Source: a virus. Taken from it: a stretch of DNA of 31,015 nucleotides. The stretch lies in the IMG/VR virus record IMGVR_UViG_3300045425_000105, positions 1-31,015 of that record. One strand, 5' to 3'. A program made the translations under genes and the position numbers. Below are positions 22,089-30,658 of the stretch, piece by piece (within the stretch, counting starts at the first letter, position 1; each line of letters begins with the position of its first letter). The notes under the pieces are model-generated. The model saw nothing but the letters and a program-made list of their open reading frames with translations, had not been told where the DNA came from and made no database searches.

Positions 22089-22360
22089 TCGGCGCTCCTG
22101 AGTATATCTATTAAGGGCCAAAGATCATTCTTGCGGAATACGCCTGCTGGCTTGCTGGTCTCTGTATCCTCGGCAACTAGCTGCGCGTATAGATCCCCGG
22201 TGAACTCGTACATTATAAAGGTTTGCGGATGGTGTGGGGTAAAAGTTCCATCAATTACATTGCCAACTCCTACTAAGCACCGGGCCATCTGCGCAGATTC
22301 TATGTGCTCGTAACTGATTATATCTTCAGACGTTACCGCTGGCTGCGTTAATTCTCGCAT
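22085..22360 (-). CDS. Unrecognised 91-residue protein following the fiber gene
   Basis: The product has a short helix, then strands (GNVIDGTFTPHHPQTFIMYE). No motif is recognised. It starts inside the 3' end of the fiber gene with GAGGAG just upstream, and overlaps the next gene as ATGA. A tail-fiber chaperone role would fit that position, but this is inference only. Confidence 0.55.
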   Translation of the reverse strand: MRELTQPAVTSEDIISYEHIESAQMARCLVGVGNVIDGTFTPHHPQTFIMYEFTGDLYAQLVAEDTETSKPAGVFRKNDLWPLIDILRSAE

Positions 22361-25259
22361 TCATCTCCTCTATCTTATCGTTTAATTGTTGTATCGCTTT
22401 CACAATGATTGACTCGAGACCGTTGTAGTCTACTCCAAGCATACCGTTATCATTATTAATAACCGTGCAGTCGGTTACATCAGTAATGATACCCTTAATC
22501 TCCTGAGCGATAAACCCATGATATCTTTTCCCAGGCTGATCACGCATTTCATACGTTCGAGGACGCATACGCATTACAAAAGCAAGCCCGTCTTCCTCGT
22601 CCAGTATATTATTTTTCAGCCGCCTGTCAGAAGTTGATATTGCGGTAACTGTGTTGCCGGATCCCGACCAACCAACGCCTGGCACGCTGGACGCGAACTG
22701 TATTCCGTTGCCAGCTGCATTGGCCGTCCCGCCGGGGGTGGAGAAAATTCTTGCCCATCCGGCGGATGATACGCCTCCAAGACTGTTGGCATTACCTGCG
22801 GTGCTTGCGGAATCTGACGATACTGCGGTTGCTGCTCTTAGGTTGGCCACGGTTGATGAAGATGTTATGGTCATGGTTCCCTGTACTTGCAGGGCAGGGC
22901 CAGATGAGGAGGACGCTCTGACACCTATCCCGCCAACTGTTGTGCCGTTGCCTATAACCCCGACCCCTCCTTGCCCAGACACCCCAGCACCAGTGCTGCT
23001 GTGGAAGCCGCGAACTGCCTCGAAAGATGGCACTGATGATACGGCGAGCACCCCGCCGCGCCCAGATAGACCTGAATCATTAATGACAGCACCCCAGCTA
23101 CTGCCCCCAGAGCTTGTAAGACCATTAAACTTGGCCGTACCCGCAATATCAATGTTCGCGCTACCAGTAATGTTCCCAGCATTAACACTGCCAAGATTTG
23201 CCGTAATCGCCGATAATGTTGATACATTGATCTTATCCGACGTTATGCTGTTAGACGCAATCCTCGCTGCTGCCAGCGTTCCGGTCGTGATAGATGACGC
23301 GTTAACCGTACCCCCCGCCTTCCACGTCCCGGAAGTCCGGAACCACATTACTTGAGTAGCGGTATTCCAGTGCGCATTGCCATCAACCCCGCCGGTAGGA
23401 TTAGATGATGACTGGGTGAATAAATTTTCTGTCGCGCCTGGTGGCGGCTTAGTGCCTGATACATTGCCGTAATCCAAAGCAGTAATCGCCCCTCCACCAG
23501 CACCAAGTAATGTGCCATTCGATGACAAAGTGATCCCAGTATTTTTAACCCCGCTCGGCGGAGTCCCGTCAATGTTTGCCGTGATATTGCCGGTCACCCC
23601 AGTGCGCACCCATGAGTTAACGATCGCTCCCTTCTCGATCCCTAGACTTGATTTTCTAGCTGCGACAATCCCAACTCGATAGCTCTTATCCATTGGCACG
23701 CCGCTAATAGTGAGATTAGTGGCAGACCCATCTACTGTAGCCAGTATGGGTGATGCAGTGGTAGGATTGGTAGTTCCCTCCAATACATACAGGTAAAAAA
23801 ACTCGGCCTTGCGCGCGCCCTGCGTGTATGACCATGTGAGCTTGATGTCAACAGTACCGATACTGCTGGACGTGGTTGTAACTGCCCCAATGATAGGCTG
23901 ATTTGACGGTGCCCCGGTTGCGCGAAAATCTGTCGTGCCGGTATATGCAGTATCACCATTAGCCGCGTTGCTTTTTATAGCCCCGAATGTCACCCCATCA
24001 ACCGTAGCGCTGTTAACGATGATGCTATTGGCGGCGATTGTCCCGGAGAATACTGGATTCCCTGACGCATCGATACTCACGCTATCAACCCATGCCCCGT
24101 CTGACGACCGGTTGTACCCCATTGCTATCCCGGCCGACGATATCCCAAGAGCGGTTTTTACCGACCCTGGAGCTGCCGATCCCTTATATACTGCGTCTTT
24201 GTGCTGGAAGGTCACCAGCGCGTTAGCCGCATCAACATTAAGCCTGTAATTGCTGCCTATGCCTGCAAGCACGTTTGTGACGCCAGCATCCAACGCGCCC
24301 TGCAGATCAAAAGTGCTGCCAGACGCATCAATAAGGTCCTGCATAGTAGTGCTGCCGCCGCTGATTGTAACGGTATTAGCTATCACGCTATTGGCTGATA
24401 CGGTGCCGAGGAATGTGGCGTTGCCAGCCGCAGATATTGCAACAGAGTTAACCCATGCTCCGTCTGATGATCTGTTGTAACCCATTGCTATCCCTGCCGC
24501 CGAAATACCTAGAGCGGGCTTATTTGACCCGGGCGACGCTGTCCCTTGGTAAACAGCATCCTTGTGCCTAAAGGCCACAAATGCGTTAGCAGTATCAACG
24601 TCTAACCTGTAATTGCTGCCAACCCCTGCCAAGATATCGGCCACTCCAGCGTCAAGCGCTCCTTGCAGATCAAACGTGCTGCCAGACGCATCGATGATAT
24701 CCTGCATGCTCATACCGCTACCGCTGACAGTAACAGTGTTGGTTATCACGCTACCAGCTATTAACTGGCCCTTAATTGTCGCGCTTTGGGCGGTTAGGTT
24801 GCCCAGCGAGTCAACGGAAAACTTCGGCGCGATGCTCCCGCCCGTTGTGAGCGATCCGTTATCAAGGTTAAACTGCGATCCGGTTGTGGTTGTCCAGTTG
24901 GTAGACTCTATAATCCCTGTCTGGATCTTCCCCCCGGTGATCCTGGTCATACTGGACTTATCTATGCCGCCAGTCGGGTTGCCGCTTATATCTCGTATCC
25001 AGTCGGCAATGTTCAGCTGGCCAAGTATGCTTACCTGATCCGCCATAAGCACAATATCGCGGTCTGTAAGGATGATCCTTGCAAGAGCATCTGCCGATAC
25101 AGCGTGCTCAATCTTACGCTCAGCATTATTAACTCTTGCCGCCAGCCTGTCGATAAGCGCCGCAATATCAAGACCGGTTTCTGGGGCGGTTACAACTGCT
25201 GCGGTATTGTCTGACTCTGTTCCTCCGCCATCAGGCGACGGCTGAAAATACAGTGACAT
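22326..25259 (-). CDS. Tail fiber protein with S74 intramolecular chaperone
   Basis: The 977-residue protein probably trimerises and binds the host. The N-terminal part (1-150) has a J-like segment: AALIDRLAARVNNAERKIEH, then IILTDRDIVLMADQ. It is followed by two 121-residue tandem repeats containing DASGSTFDLQGALDAG and GIAMGYNRSSDGAWV, then an FN3-like region. A Gly/Ser-rich shaft with collagen-like and VxGxGTTVGGIG segments follows. The last 110 residues are a Peptidase_S74 domain (STSDRRLKNNILDEEDG, YHGFIAQEIKG) that chaperones trimer folding and then cleaves itself off. The start at 25259 overlaps the J-like stop as TAATG. Confidence 0.88.
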   Translation of the reverse strand: MSLYFQPSPDGGGTESDNTAAVVTAPETGLDIAALIDRLAARVNNAERKIEHAVSADALARIILTDRDIVLMADQVSILGQLNIADWIRDISGNPTGGIDKSSMTRITGGKIQTGIIESTNWTTTTGSQFNLDNGSLTTGGSIAPKFSVDSLGNLTAQSATIKGQLIAGSVITNTVTVSGSGMSMQDIIDASGSTFDLQGALDAGVADILAGVGSNYRLDVDTANAFVAFRHKDAVYQGTASPGSNKPALGISAAGIAMGYNRSSDGAWVNSVAISAAGNATFLGTVSANSVIANTVTISGGSTTMQDLIDASGSTFDLQGALDAGVTNVLAGIGSNYRLNVDAANALVTFQHKDAVYKGSAAPGSVKTALGISSAGIAMGYNRSSDGAWVDSVSIDASGNPVFSGTIAANSIIVNSATVDGVTFGAIKSNAANGDTAYTGTTDFRATGAPSNQPIIGAVTTTSSSIGTVDIKLTWSYTQGARKAEFFYLYVLEGTTNPTTASPILATVDGSATNLTISGVPMDKSYRVGIVAARKSSLGIEKGAIVNSWVRTGVTGNITANIDGTPPSGVKNTGITLSSNGTLLGAGGGAITALDYGNVSGTKPPPGATENLFTQSSSNPTGGVDGNAHWNTATQVMWFRTSGTWKAGGTVNASSITTGTLAAARIASNSITSDKINVSTLSAITANLGSVNAGNITGSANIDIAGTAKFNGLTSSGGSSWGAVINDSGLSGRGGVLAVSSVPSFEAVRGFHSSTGAGVSGQGGVGVIGNGTTVGGIGVRASSSSGPALQVQGTMTITSSSTVANLRAATAVSSDSASTAGNANSLGGVSSAGWARIFSTPGGTANAAGNGIQFASSVPGVGWSGSGNTVTAISTSDRRLKNNILDEEDGLAFVMRMRPRTYEMRDQPGKRYHGFIAQEIKGIITDVTDCTVINNDNGMLGVDYNGLESIIVKAIQQLNDKIEEMNARINAASGNV
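23967..24692 (-). repeat. Two 363-bp tandem repeats inside the fiber gene
   Basis: Units 24692-24330 and 24329-23967 encode 121-residue repeats, both starting at DASGSTFDLQ. DNA similarity is high, including near-identical stretches around 24300 and 24663. This is an internal duplication that lengthens the fiber. Confidence 0.8.
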
Positions 25260-28200
25260 TATTCTGGCCTCCAATCTGTAATTGGTATTATAGGCGATCT
25301 TACTACTCTCATCCCGCTTAATCTGTATGTTGCCATGGTGGCCGCCCCCCACGCTCCCGGCGGTATGGTTACATGCACATCAGTAGATGCCTCGAAGCTC
25401 CCGTCATCCAGCTCAACAAAGTTGGCGGCCGGGATATAGATTATGTCAGTACCAGCTCCTGGGGCCGGGTAATACTGCGCCTTGATCGCTGTAACCTGGG
25501 TCGTGCCCTCTTGCGCTCGCGCTGGCGTGCTGATCCTGTACTTCCCACCAATAAATGTGATCTCTCCCCACTTGGCTACCTCAGTGCTGCCGTTCGCGGC
25601 CACAAGATTGAGCAAGCGGAATTCCTCGTCGCGCTCATCTGCAAAGGCAAGCTCAACCCAGGTGACATTTGCACCTATGGTGGGCGTCGCAGTAAACGGC
25701 TGGGCAAACTGCACTGAGTTTGCATCATTAGACGTTGCCTTGCGATATTCGATGCCATCCAGAGATGCCCAGAAAAATCCAGACAGATTGATATCTGGGA
25801 GTGGGTCAGATGCTGGAGCTATCACAATATCATCATTGGTGGATCCAGCCAAAATATTGAACGTCCCGGTATTGAGTACCTCAACACTATTGATCAGCAG
25901 ATACGATCCAAAATCAGTAACTGTAATTTCGCGCGGCTCGGATTGCACGCTGAACATCAGGGCCACGGCGGATGGTGTTGCGCCAGTGGTCAATTCGACA
26001 TTAGCCCTAAGCTTAACCCTTGACACATATCCGTCCGACTCAAGCGTATAAGACGCACGAACATTTGTGGGAGCTGGCAAGCCAAGCTCAAATTCAGTTT
26101 GCACGTTTACGACCGTGAGCGGCTCAGACCAAGGTGATTCTGCGTTGCTAAAAAATCCATGCAGCCCTTGTACCTGCCCGGTCTGCTTGGCCTGCAGCTC
26201 ATACGTGCCCTCGCTCTCTACCTCTATATAGAGCGTCCCGGAATCCACGGATATAACCTGCCACGGATCCCCTGCTGTTGCGTCCCGGTATCTCACAAAA
26301 AACCTGCGGTTTGCCAGTGGCGTGCGTACGTCCACATCGCTGACAGACCCGGACACAAAGATGCGTCGCTTAAACTCTCCGCTTGCTATATCTCCTTGGT
26401 ACAGCTCGGCATAAGCATGATCTATAATAGGCGCATCCAGTTGTACGGGCACTAGCTTGCCGGTTATCTGGGTGTTAAATGGCGGGATTGGTCCGGTATC
26501 TGCGGTATAGATTGCTGGCGCGTAATCCACCAAAAAGATTTGCGCTACAAGATCAGACTGCCTACGGATGCTGTGCACAATCAAGTCAACGCCAGTGCTA
26601 TCGGCCACATTAAACATTGCCAAGTCATCAGCTACAGGCGCGCTCGCTATAGGCAGCGGGGATGCAAACATCAGAGTATTGGTGTCCCCGTCAACGGTAT
26701 TGATCGTTAGCACCAAAGATGCACCGGATAGCATCCGGAATCTGCACGCATATATCTTGCCAGACTCCATGGATACGGTCTCGTCCAAAATTACGCCTGT
26801 AGCATTAGGCCCAGACGTGATAACAGATTTAACCCGGCCCCAATGATCACCCCATCTCGGTATATCGTGCAGCACTTTAACCAGACTATTGCGTGCAAAT
26901 GTCAGATGCTCAAAGTCCATATACACGCTATACATTTCGGGCCGCAGCCGTGCTTGGGCAATATGGAATCTGCCAAACTTCCAGGCTAAATCGCTATCGG
27001 TTATGCCTCTAAACTGCAGCGCCTCAATAACGGTTGCGTTGCCTGCATTGTACCCGTCGTCGTATGCGATAACCTCATCCGCCAGATAGTCCTGGTCCTG
27101 GTTGTTAAATCCAATTTTAAAGCCGTGCGGCATATCTATTAACGACTTGGACGAACTAAACCCCCAGCTATTGCGTGGGGTTATATGGCCGTCGATACTG
27201 CGAGCCATACCATCAACGGTCACAGACCACATATGGCCAAATCTCTTATAGGGAGCAGCCCGCCCGGCGAAAGCTATATCGCTGATCGTATCCCATACGC
27301 TTTGGATCTCATCATGTACCCGGTTGTACTTGTATCCTTGCGTCTCGCAAAAATCATACCACTCACCTAACAGCACATCATCAAGCGCAGACACATCAGC
27401 ACCGCGCACGATCGCTTTATGGGTTAGCGCTGCGCGGAACAGCGCTGCCGGGTTGCTAGATGTACCAGTCGGGACTGACTCCCAAGCCCCTCCGCCCAAA
27501 TGCTTGCATGCATACGACTCCACCATACAATTAATTATATCAATCTGATTTTGCGCGCCCTCTGACGCCTTAATACGCATGGCAATCTGTGCCATCTTCA
27601 CAGGGTAATTTAATGGCGGATCATTGCGTATACCTCGCATCACCGACCAGTAAACCTTGTCCGCCGTTTTTTCCGACGGATCGTCTACAGTTGCGCGGAA
27701 CAGTCCGATGTCATAGCTCTTAGTCCGGTCAATTTTTGATGTAAGCGTCCGGCGAACCATAGATGTTGTTTTACCGGTAACAGTAAATGCAGACGGGGGA
27801 TCAAACGATCCACCAGAAACATTGATGTGCGTGCCTGTGGAAGATATAACCAGACCTGACTTGCCTGGCAGGGCGTTATGTACTATCCCGCTGACTGTCC
27901 CGGTAGAGCTTAAGATAAACCCGCCGAGCGTGGTGAACCCTGGCATGCTGCCGCCCGCACTTCCAGGGTGTATCTCAATAACTCCACCCATGCCTGGCAA
28001 CACGACCGCCCATCCTCCAGTATATAGCTCTGACTTTGCCTTGCTTATACCTGAGTATGTCCTGGTAGCGTCAAAGTCATTCCACGTTCCAGACCCATGC
28101 TCGCGCCACCGGACCTTTATATCTATCGTTACGCTTGTCTTGTTACCTTTTTTGTTGTAATGCACAAGCCCCTGCGGGAATGCGATATCAACAGCAACCT

Positions 28201-29017
28201 CATCATAGCCAGCCGCTAAAGTGCGGTCTACGTACCCGGCAGAGTTTTCCAGCAGCGAGTCGAACCTGTCCTGGTGGACAACATTCGGGACGATCGTAAT
28301 TGGCGCGTCATGCTCCCATCCCTCGCGCACCTCTAGCGATGATGTGCCGTCGTCGAATCCAGGGTATGATGCAATTGGAGTATCTCCGATCCGTATATCG
28401 TCAATCTTTACCGGCCCAGCCATATACAACAGGACGCGCATATACTCGTCGTCGCCCACTATCTCAGTGTAATATTTTGCACCCAGAGACGGGAAAACTC
28501 TGTGCTTGCCCAGTACCACCATTGCTGGCGAGTACGGAGCAAGCTGGTTACGCGCACCGGTTATCTGGTAGGTAGGGGAGTCTTGTTTTTGCGCTTTTGG
28601 TGGTCGTATTGGAGCAATCGCATTGATTAGCGTCATGCCTGCAAAACCAACTACTCCTACAGCGATCCCGGTAGCCACTTGCGCCGACAGGAAAGGTATA
28701 GTAATTTCCGGGATAAAAGCAGTAGCAAACACCAAAGCAACAGATAGCAATATGCGCAGCGGTGATTTTCCGCCGCCGCGTACTGGCATATATACCTCTA
28801 CCGATTGCCCGACTCTAGGCATATATTCCCACGAACCGCGCGGAAGATACTCGCCATCTACCATCACGTCGTAGTTGCCAGTCCGCAATATCTGCGGGAT
28901 CCCTGCGTCATCATTTGCCAGGCGCACTATGTCATTGATCGTGCTGCCAGCTGGCACTCCAAGCTCTACTGGCTTGGCAAAAGGCGCTGGCGCGATCTTA
29001 ATTGGTAGCTGTTGCAT
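25259..29017 (-). CDS. Lambda J-like tail tip / host specificity protein
   Basis: Forms the tail tip in lambda-like siphoviruses. The 1252-residue product has an N-terminal domain (IKIAPAPFAKPVELGVPAGS), two hydrophobic helices at about 87-132 (LLSVALVFATAFIPEITIPF, GIAVGVVGFAGMTLINAI), and then the Phage-tail_3 core. The core contains PAALFRAALTHKAIVRGADV and the RVHDEIQSVWDTISDIAFAG region, typical of J. Several FN3-like domains follow. Unlike lambda J, the protein ends before the fiber part, which is a separate gene. The start at 29017 has GGAGA, overlapping the NlpC gene's end. An in-frame extension to 29137 is rejected. Confidence 0.9.
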   Translation of the reverse strand: MQQLPIKIAPAPFAKPVELGVPAGSTINDIVRLANDDAGIPQILRTGNYDVMVDGEYLPRGSWEYMPRVGQSVEVYMPVRGGGKSPLRILLSVALVFATAFIPEITIPFLSAQVATGIAVGVVGFAGMTLINAIAPIRPPKAQKQDSPTYQITGARNQLAPYSPAMVVLGKHRVFPSLGAKYYTEIVGDDEYMRVLLYMAGPVKIDDIRIGDTPIASYPGFDDGTSSLEVREGWEHDAPITIVPNVVHQDRFDSLLENSAGYVDRTLAAGYDEVAVDIAFPQGLVHYNKKGNKTSVTIDIKVRWREHGSGTWNDFDATRTYSGISKAKSELYTGGWAVVLPGMGGVIEIHPGSAGGSMPGFTTLGGFILSSTGTVSGIVHNALPGKSGLVISSTGTHINVSGGSFDPPSAFTVTGKTTSMVRRTLTSKIDRTKSYDIGLFRATVDDPSEKTADKVYWSVMRGIRNDPPLNYPVKMAQIAMRIKASEGAQNQIDIINCMVESYACKHLGGGAWESVPTGTSSNPAALFRAALTHKAIVRGADVSALDDVLLGEWYDFCETQGYKYNRVHDEIQSVWDTISDIAFAGRAAPYKRFGHMWSVTVDGMARSIDGHITPRNSWGFSSSKSLIDMPHGFKIGFNNQDQDYLADEVIAYDDGYNAGNATVIEALQFRGITDSDLAWKFGRFHIAQARLRPEMYSVYMDFEHLTFARNSLVKVLHDIPRWGDHWGRVKSVITSGPNATGVILDETVSMESGKIYACRFRMLSGASLVLTINTVDGDTNTLMFASPLPIASAPVADDLAMFNVADSTGVDLIVHSIRRQSDLVAQIFLVDYAPAIYTADTGPIPPFNTQITGKLVPVQLDAPIIDHAYAELYQGDIASGEFKRRIFVSGSVSDVDVRTPLANRRFFVRYRDATAGDPWQVISVDSGTLYIEVESEGTYELQAKQTGQVQGLHGFFSNAESPWSEPLTVVNVQTEFELGLPAPTNVRASYTLESDGYVSRVKLRANVELTTGATPSAVALMFSVQSEPREITVTDFGSYLLINSVEVLNTGTFNILAGSTNDDIVIAPASDPLPDINLSGFFWASLDGIEYRKATSNDANSVQFAQPFTATPTIGANVTWVELAFADERDEEFRLLNLVAANGSTEVAKWGEITFIGGKYRISTPARAQEGTTQVTAIKAQYYPAPGAGTDIIYIPAANFVELDDGSFEASTDVHVTIPPGAWGAATMATYRLSGMRVVRSPIIPITDWRPE

Positions 29018-29429
29018 ATATCTCCATTGATGGATGCCGCACGACCTCGTTAACCCGCTCCCTCCATAAAGGTGATGCAATGGTTTCGATAGCCACTCCG
29101 CAAGGGTTGTCACAATGTATAAATCTCGAAGAGTCAATCATGATGCCGACATGGAACGCGTGCCTGCCAGTGCGCAATGACACCATGTCAAACTCATTTA
29201 GTCGTCCGTCTACCTTGCGCCATATATTGCGCTGCGCAGTCATCAGGCTGGCTATCTCTATGTATTTTACCGGCGTGCGATCATTAAAAACCCCGTCATA
29301 GCTCGGAATGGCAATGCCTAGCTCTTGCTGGTATATCTGACATACCAAACCCCAACAGTCCAGTCCATCCATGCCTCTCCCGTCCGCCAAAAATGGGACC
29401 CCTATATACTTGTCAGTCCACGCCGTCAT
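28998..29429 (-). CDS. NlpC/P60-family tail assembly peptidase (lambda K-like)
   Basis: The 143-residue product has Cys25 in MDGLDCWGLVCQ, His93 in AFHVGIMID and His105 in SRFIHC, the NlpC/P60 catalytic triad arrangement. In lambda-like tails gpK sits at the tip and probably hydrolyses peptidoglycan during DNA entry. The lambda gpK N-terminal domain is missing, so this is the short form. The ATG overlaps the previous stop (ATGA) and the end overlaps the J-like gene by 20 bases. Confidence 0.9.
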   Translation of the reverse strand: MTAWTDKYIGVPFLADGRGMDGLDCWGLVCQIYQQELGIAIPSYDGVFNDRTPVKYIEIASLMTAQRNIWRKVDGRLNEFDMVSLRTGRHAFHVGIMIDSSRFIHCDNPCGVAIETIASPLWRERVNEVVRHPSMEIYATATN

Positions 29430-29935
29430 GCAAAAATCCCCGGGGTTGTCCCGGGTGTGGCCATCAATCCCGGGAATGGCTCCCTGGTAAGATCATCAAC
29501 CACCAGTGTCATTGATATGGTGGCCGCATTGTAGCTGATAGCGCTGATCATATACTCCGGGAAAAGTACGTCTACCGTGTCGAGTGCGTTGTCCATGACA
29601 AACTCTATTTTAACCTTAGCCGGGGTTGCCACCGCGCGGATTGCCTGCGTCAGCTCCCGACCAATATTGTCAAGCTCTAGTGTCATCTGCCCCCCGCCAG
29701 AATCGTCGTCGTCCGGGAGCTTTAGCGTCATCGGTAAAAAAACGTAGTTATTGCCCCTGGACAATGTCCCGTAAATAACTCCCACAGACGAGGCAGTTAT
29801 ACGCATGGTGGGATCGGCTGATATATACAGCGTCTCGGCCATGTCAGGATGCGTGATGGTAAGCAGCGCTATTGGCACGCGTCCGGTTTCAGACGCATAC
29901 GCGGCCTGCCTGAAATTTAGTGATATGATCGTCAT
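29426..29935 (-). CDS. DUF1833 tail-tip protein (lambda L-like position)
   Basis: The 169-residue product is typical of DUF1833: FRQAAYASETGRVPIALLTI, TLYISADPTMR, LDNIGRELTQAIRAV and MISAISYNAATISMTLVVDD. It occupies the lambda gpL position, between the gpM-like protein and NlpC, and probably helps initiate tail assembly. There is no clear ribosome-binding site. The upstream side contains the inserted opposite-strand ParB-like gene and a leftward promoter (TTGTTT/TATACA). Confidence 0.85.
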   Translation of the reverse strand: MTIISLNFRQAAYASETGRVPIALLTITHPDMAETLYISADPTMRITASSVGVIYGTLSRGNNYVFLPMTLKLPDDDDSGGGQMTLELDNIGRELTQAIRAVATPAKVKIEFVMDNALDTVDVLFPEYMISAISYNAATISMTLVVDDLTREPFPGLMATPGTTPGIFA

Positions 29936-29959
29936 GTGTCAAATACTTGCAAATAAATG

Positions 29960-30007
29960 TTAACAGCAGTTAATAATATGTATACAATGGACTCATCAAT
30001 CAAACAA
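29960..30007. promoter_or_regulatory. Overlapping divergent promoters around the ParB-like insertion
   Basis: Rightward: TTAACA (29960-29965), 17-bp spacer, TACAAT (29983-29988), serving the ParB-like gene. Leftward: TTGTTT (30007-30002), 17-bp spacer, TATACA (29984-29979), directed at the DUF1833 gene. The two -10 boxes overlap. Confidence 0.5.
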
Positions 30008-30020
30008 CAAGGAGCCTAAA

Positions 30021-30326
30021 ATGAAAATCGCACTCTTACACAAACACTTCGACGCAGCAAAGCTTGAATCAGTAAAATCAGAAATGTCAGTATTGGGAGC
30101 ACCAACAATCAAAGCAGTGTGGCTCTAGTACTTGGACTTATTCGCCGCATTGGAAGGCTGCCACAGAATCCGCGCAGCTAAAGAACTTGGCCTAGACGTG
30201 ATAATCGACGAAGTTGAATACAGCGAATACCCCATCGAACTAAATGAATTTGGCGACACTGCTTTGATCAGCGACATATGCGACGGCGCAGCACACGCCA
30301 AAATCATGGAAGTATCTCAAGGCTAA
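30021..30326 (+). pseudogene. ParB/Srx-like domain protein interrupted by one in-frame amber codon
   Basis: Reading from the ATG at 30021 (GGAG six bases upstream) gives MKIALLHKHF to GAPTIKAVWL, then TAG at 30126-30128. It continues in the same frame as YLDLFAALEGCHRIRAAKEL to the TAA at 30324. The joined product (100 residues plus the amber position) matches the ParB-like family, where GAPTI(K/R)AVW...ALEG(C/S)HR(I/L)RAA is continuous. So one codon became amber without a frameshift. It is either a fresh pseudogene, a readthrough gene or a sequencing error. TAG ends other genes here, so general recoding is unlikely. The last 23 bases overlap the convergent tail gene. Confidence 0.75.
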
Positions 30327-30657
30327 GAGCCACATCATAAAACAGGCCCGGTTTAGTCCAGCTGGGCACCTCTGCGAAACGCATTTCAACAGCCGCTCCG
30401 GTATCTGGATCCGTCCAGCTAAAGCGTAGCACGCCTGATTGTGTGGTGACCAAATAAAACTGGGCGAATATTGCCAGCTGAGCACGATCCATTTTAAGTG
30501 TTCCGCTAAACTTGGATGGCGCGGAAGTTGTGCGCCGCCTGATCTTGCCCGGCCCGACATCCATCTGTGACTCTAAGCGATTGTCTGGTGCGCTGCGTGC
30601 GTACCCTGCAATCAGAAACTCTTGCGGCAATGTCAGCGGCCAAACTGGTATAGCCAT
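30304..30657 (-). CDS. Phage minor tail protein (lambda M-like position)
   Basis: The 117-residue product matches small tail-tip proteins that follow the tape measure: WPLTLPQEFL, MDVGPGKIRRRTTSAP, LAIFAQFYLVTTQSGVLRFSW and the final LSLEILP are family hallmarks. It probably joins the tape-measure end to the tail tip. The ATG at 30657 follows the tape-measure TAG by one base, with AGGAGG just upstream. Its 3' end overlaps the convergent ParB-like gene by 23 bases. Confidence 0.82.
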   Translation of the reverse strand: MAIPVWPLTLPQEFLIAGYARSAPDNRLESQMDVGPGKIRRRTTSAPSKFSGTLKMDRAQLAIFAQFYLVTTQSGVLRFSWTDPDTGAAVEMRFAEVPSWTKPGLFYDVALSLEILP

Positions 30658-30658
30658 A

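Noticed and set aside
22651-23355. 234-codon plus-strand frame inside the fiber gene
   Set aside because: Antisense shadow of the Gly/Thr-rich fiber coding sequence, giving a Pro/Ala/Leu-rich low-complexity product without a ribosome-binding site.
30126-30128. Genome-wide reassignment of TAG to an amino acid
   Set aside because: TAG is the natural stop of several intact genes here (tape measure, MazG-like, the 65- and 101-residue late genes), so general recoding does not fit.
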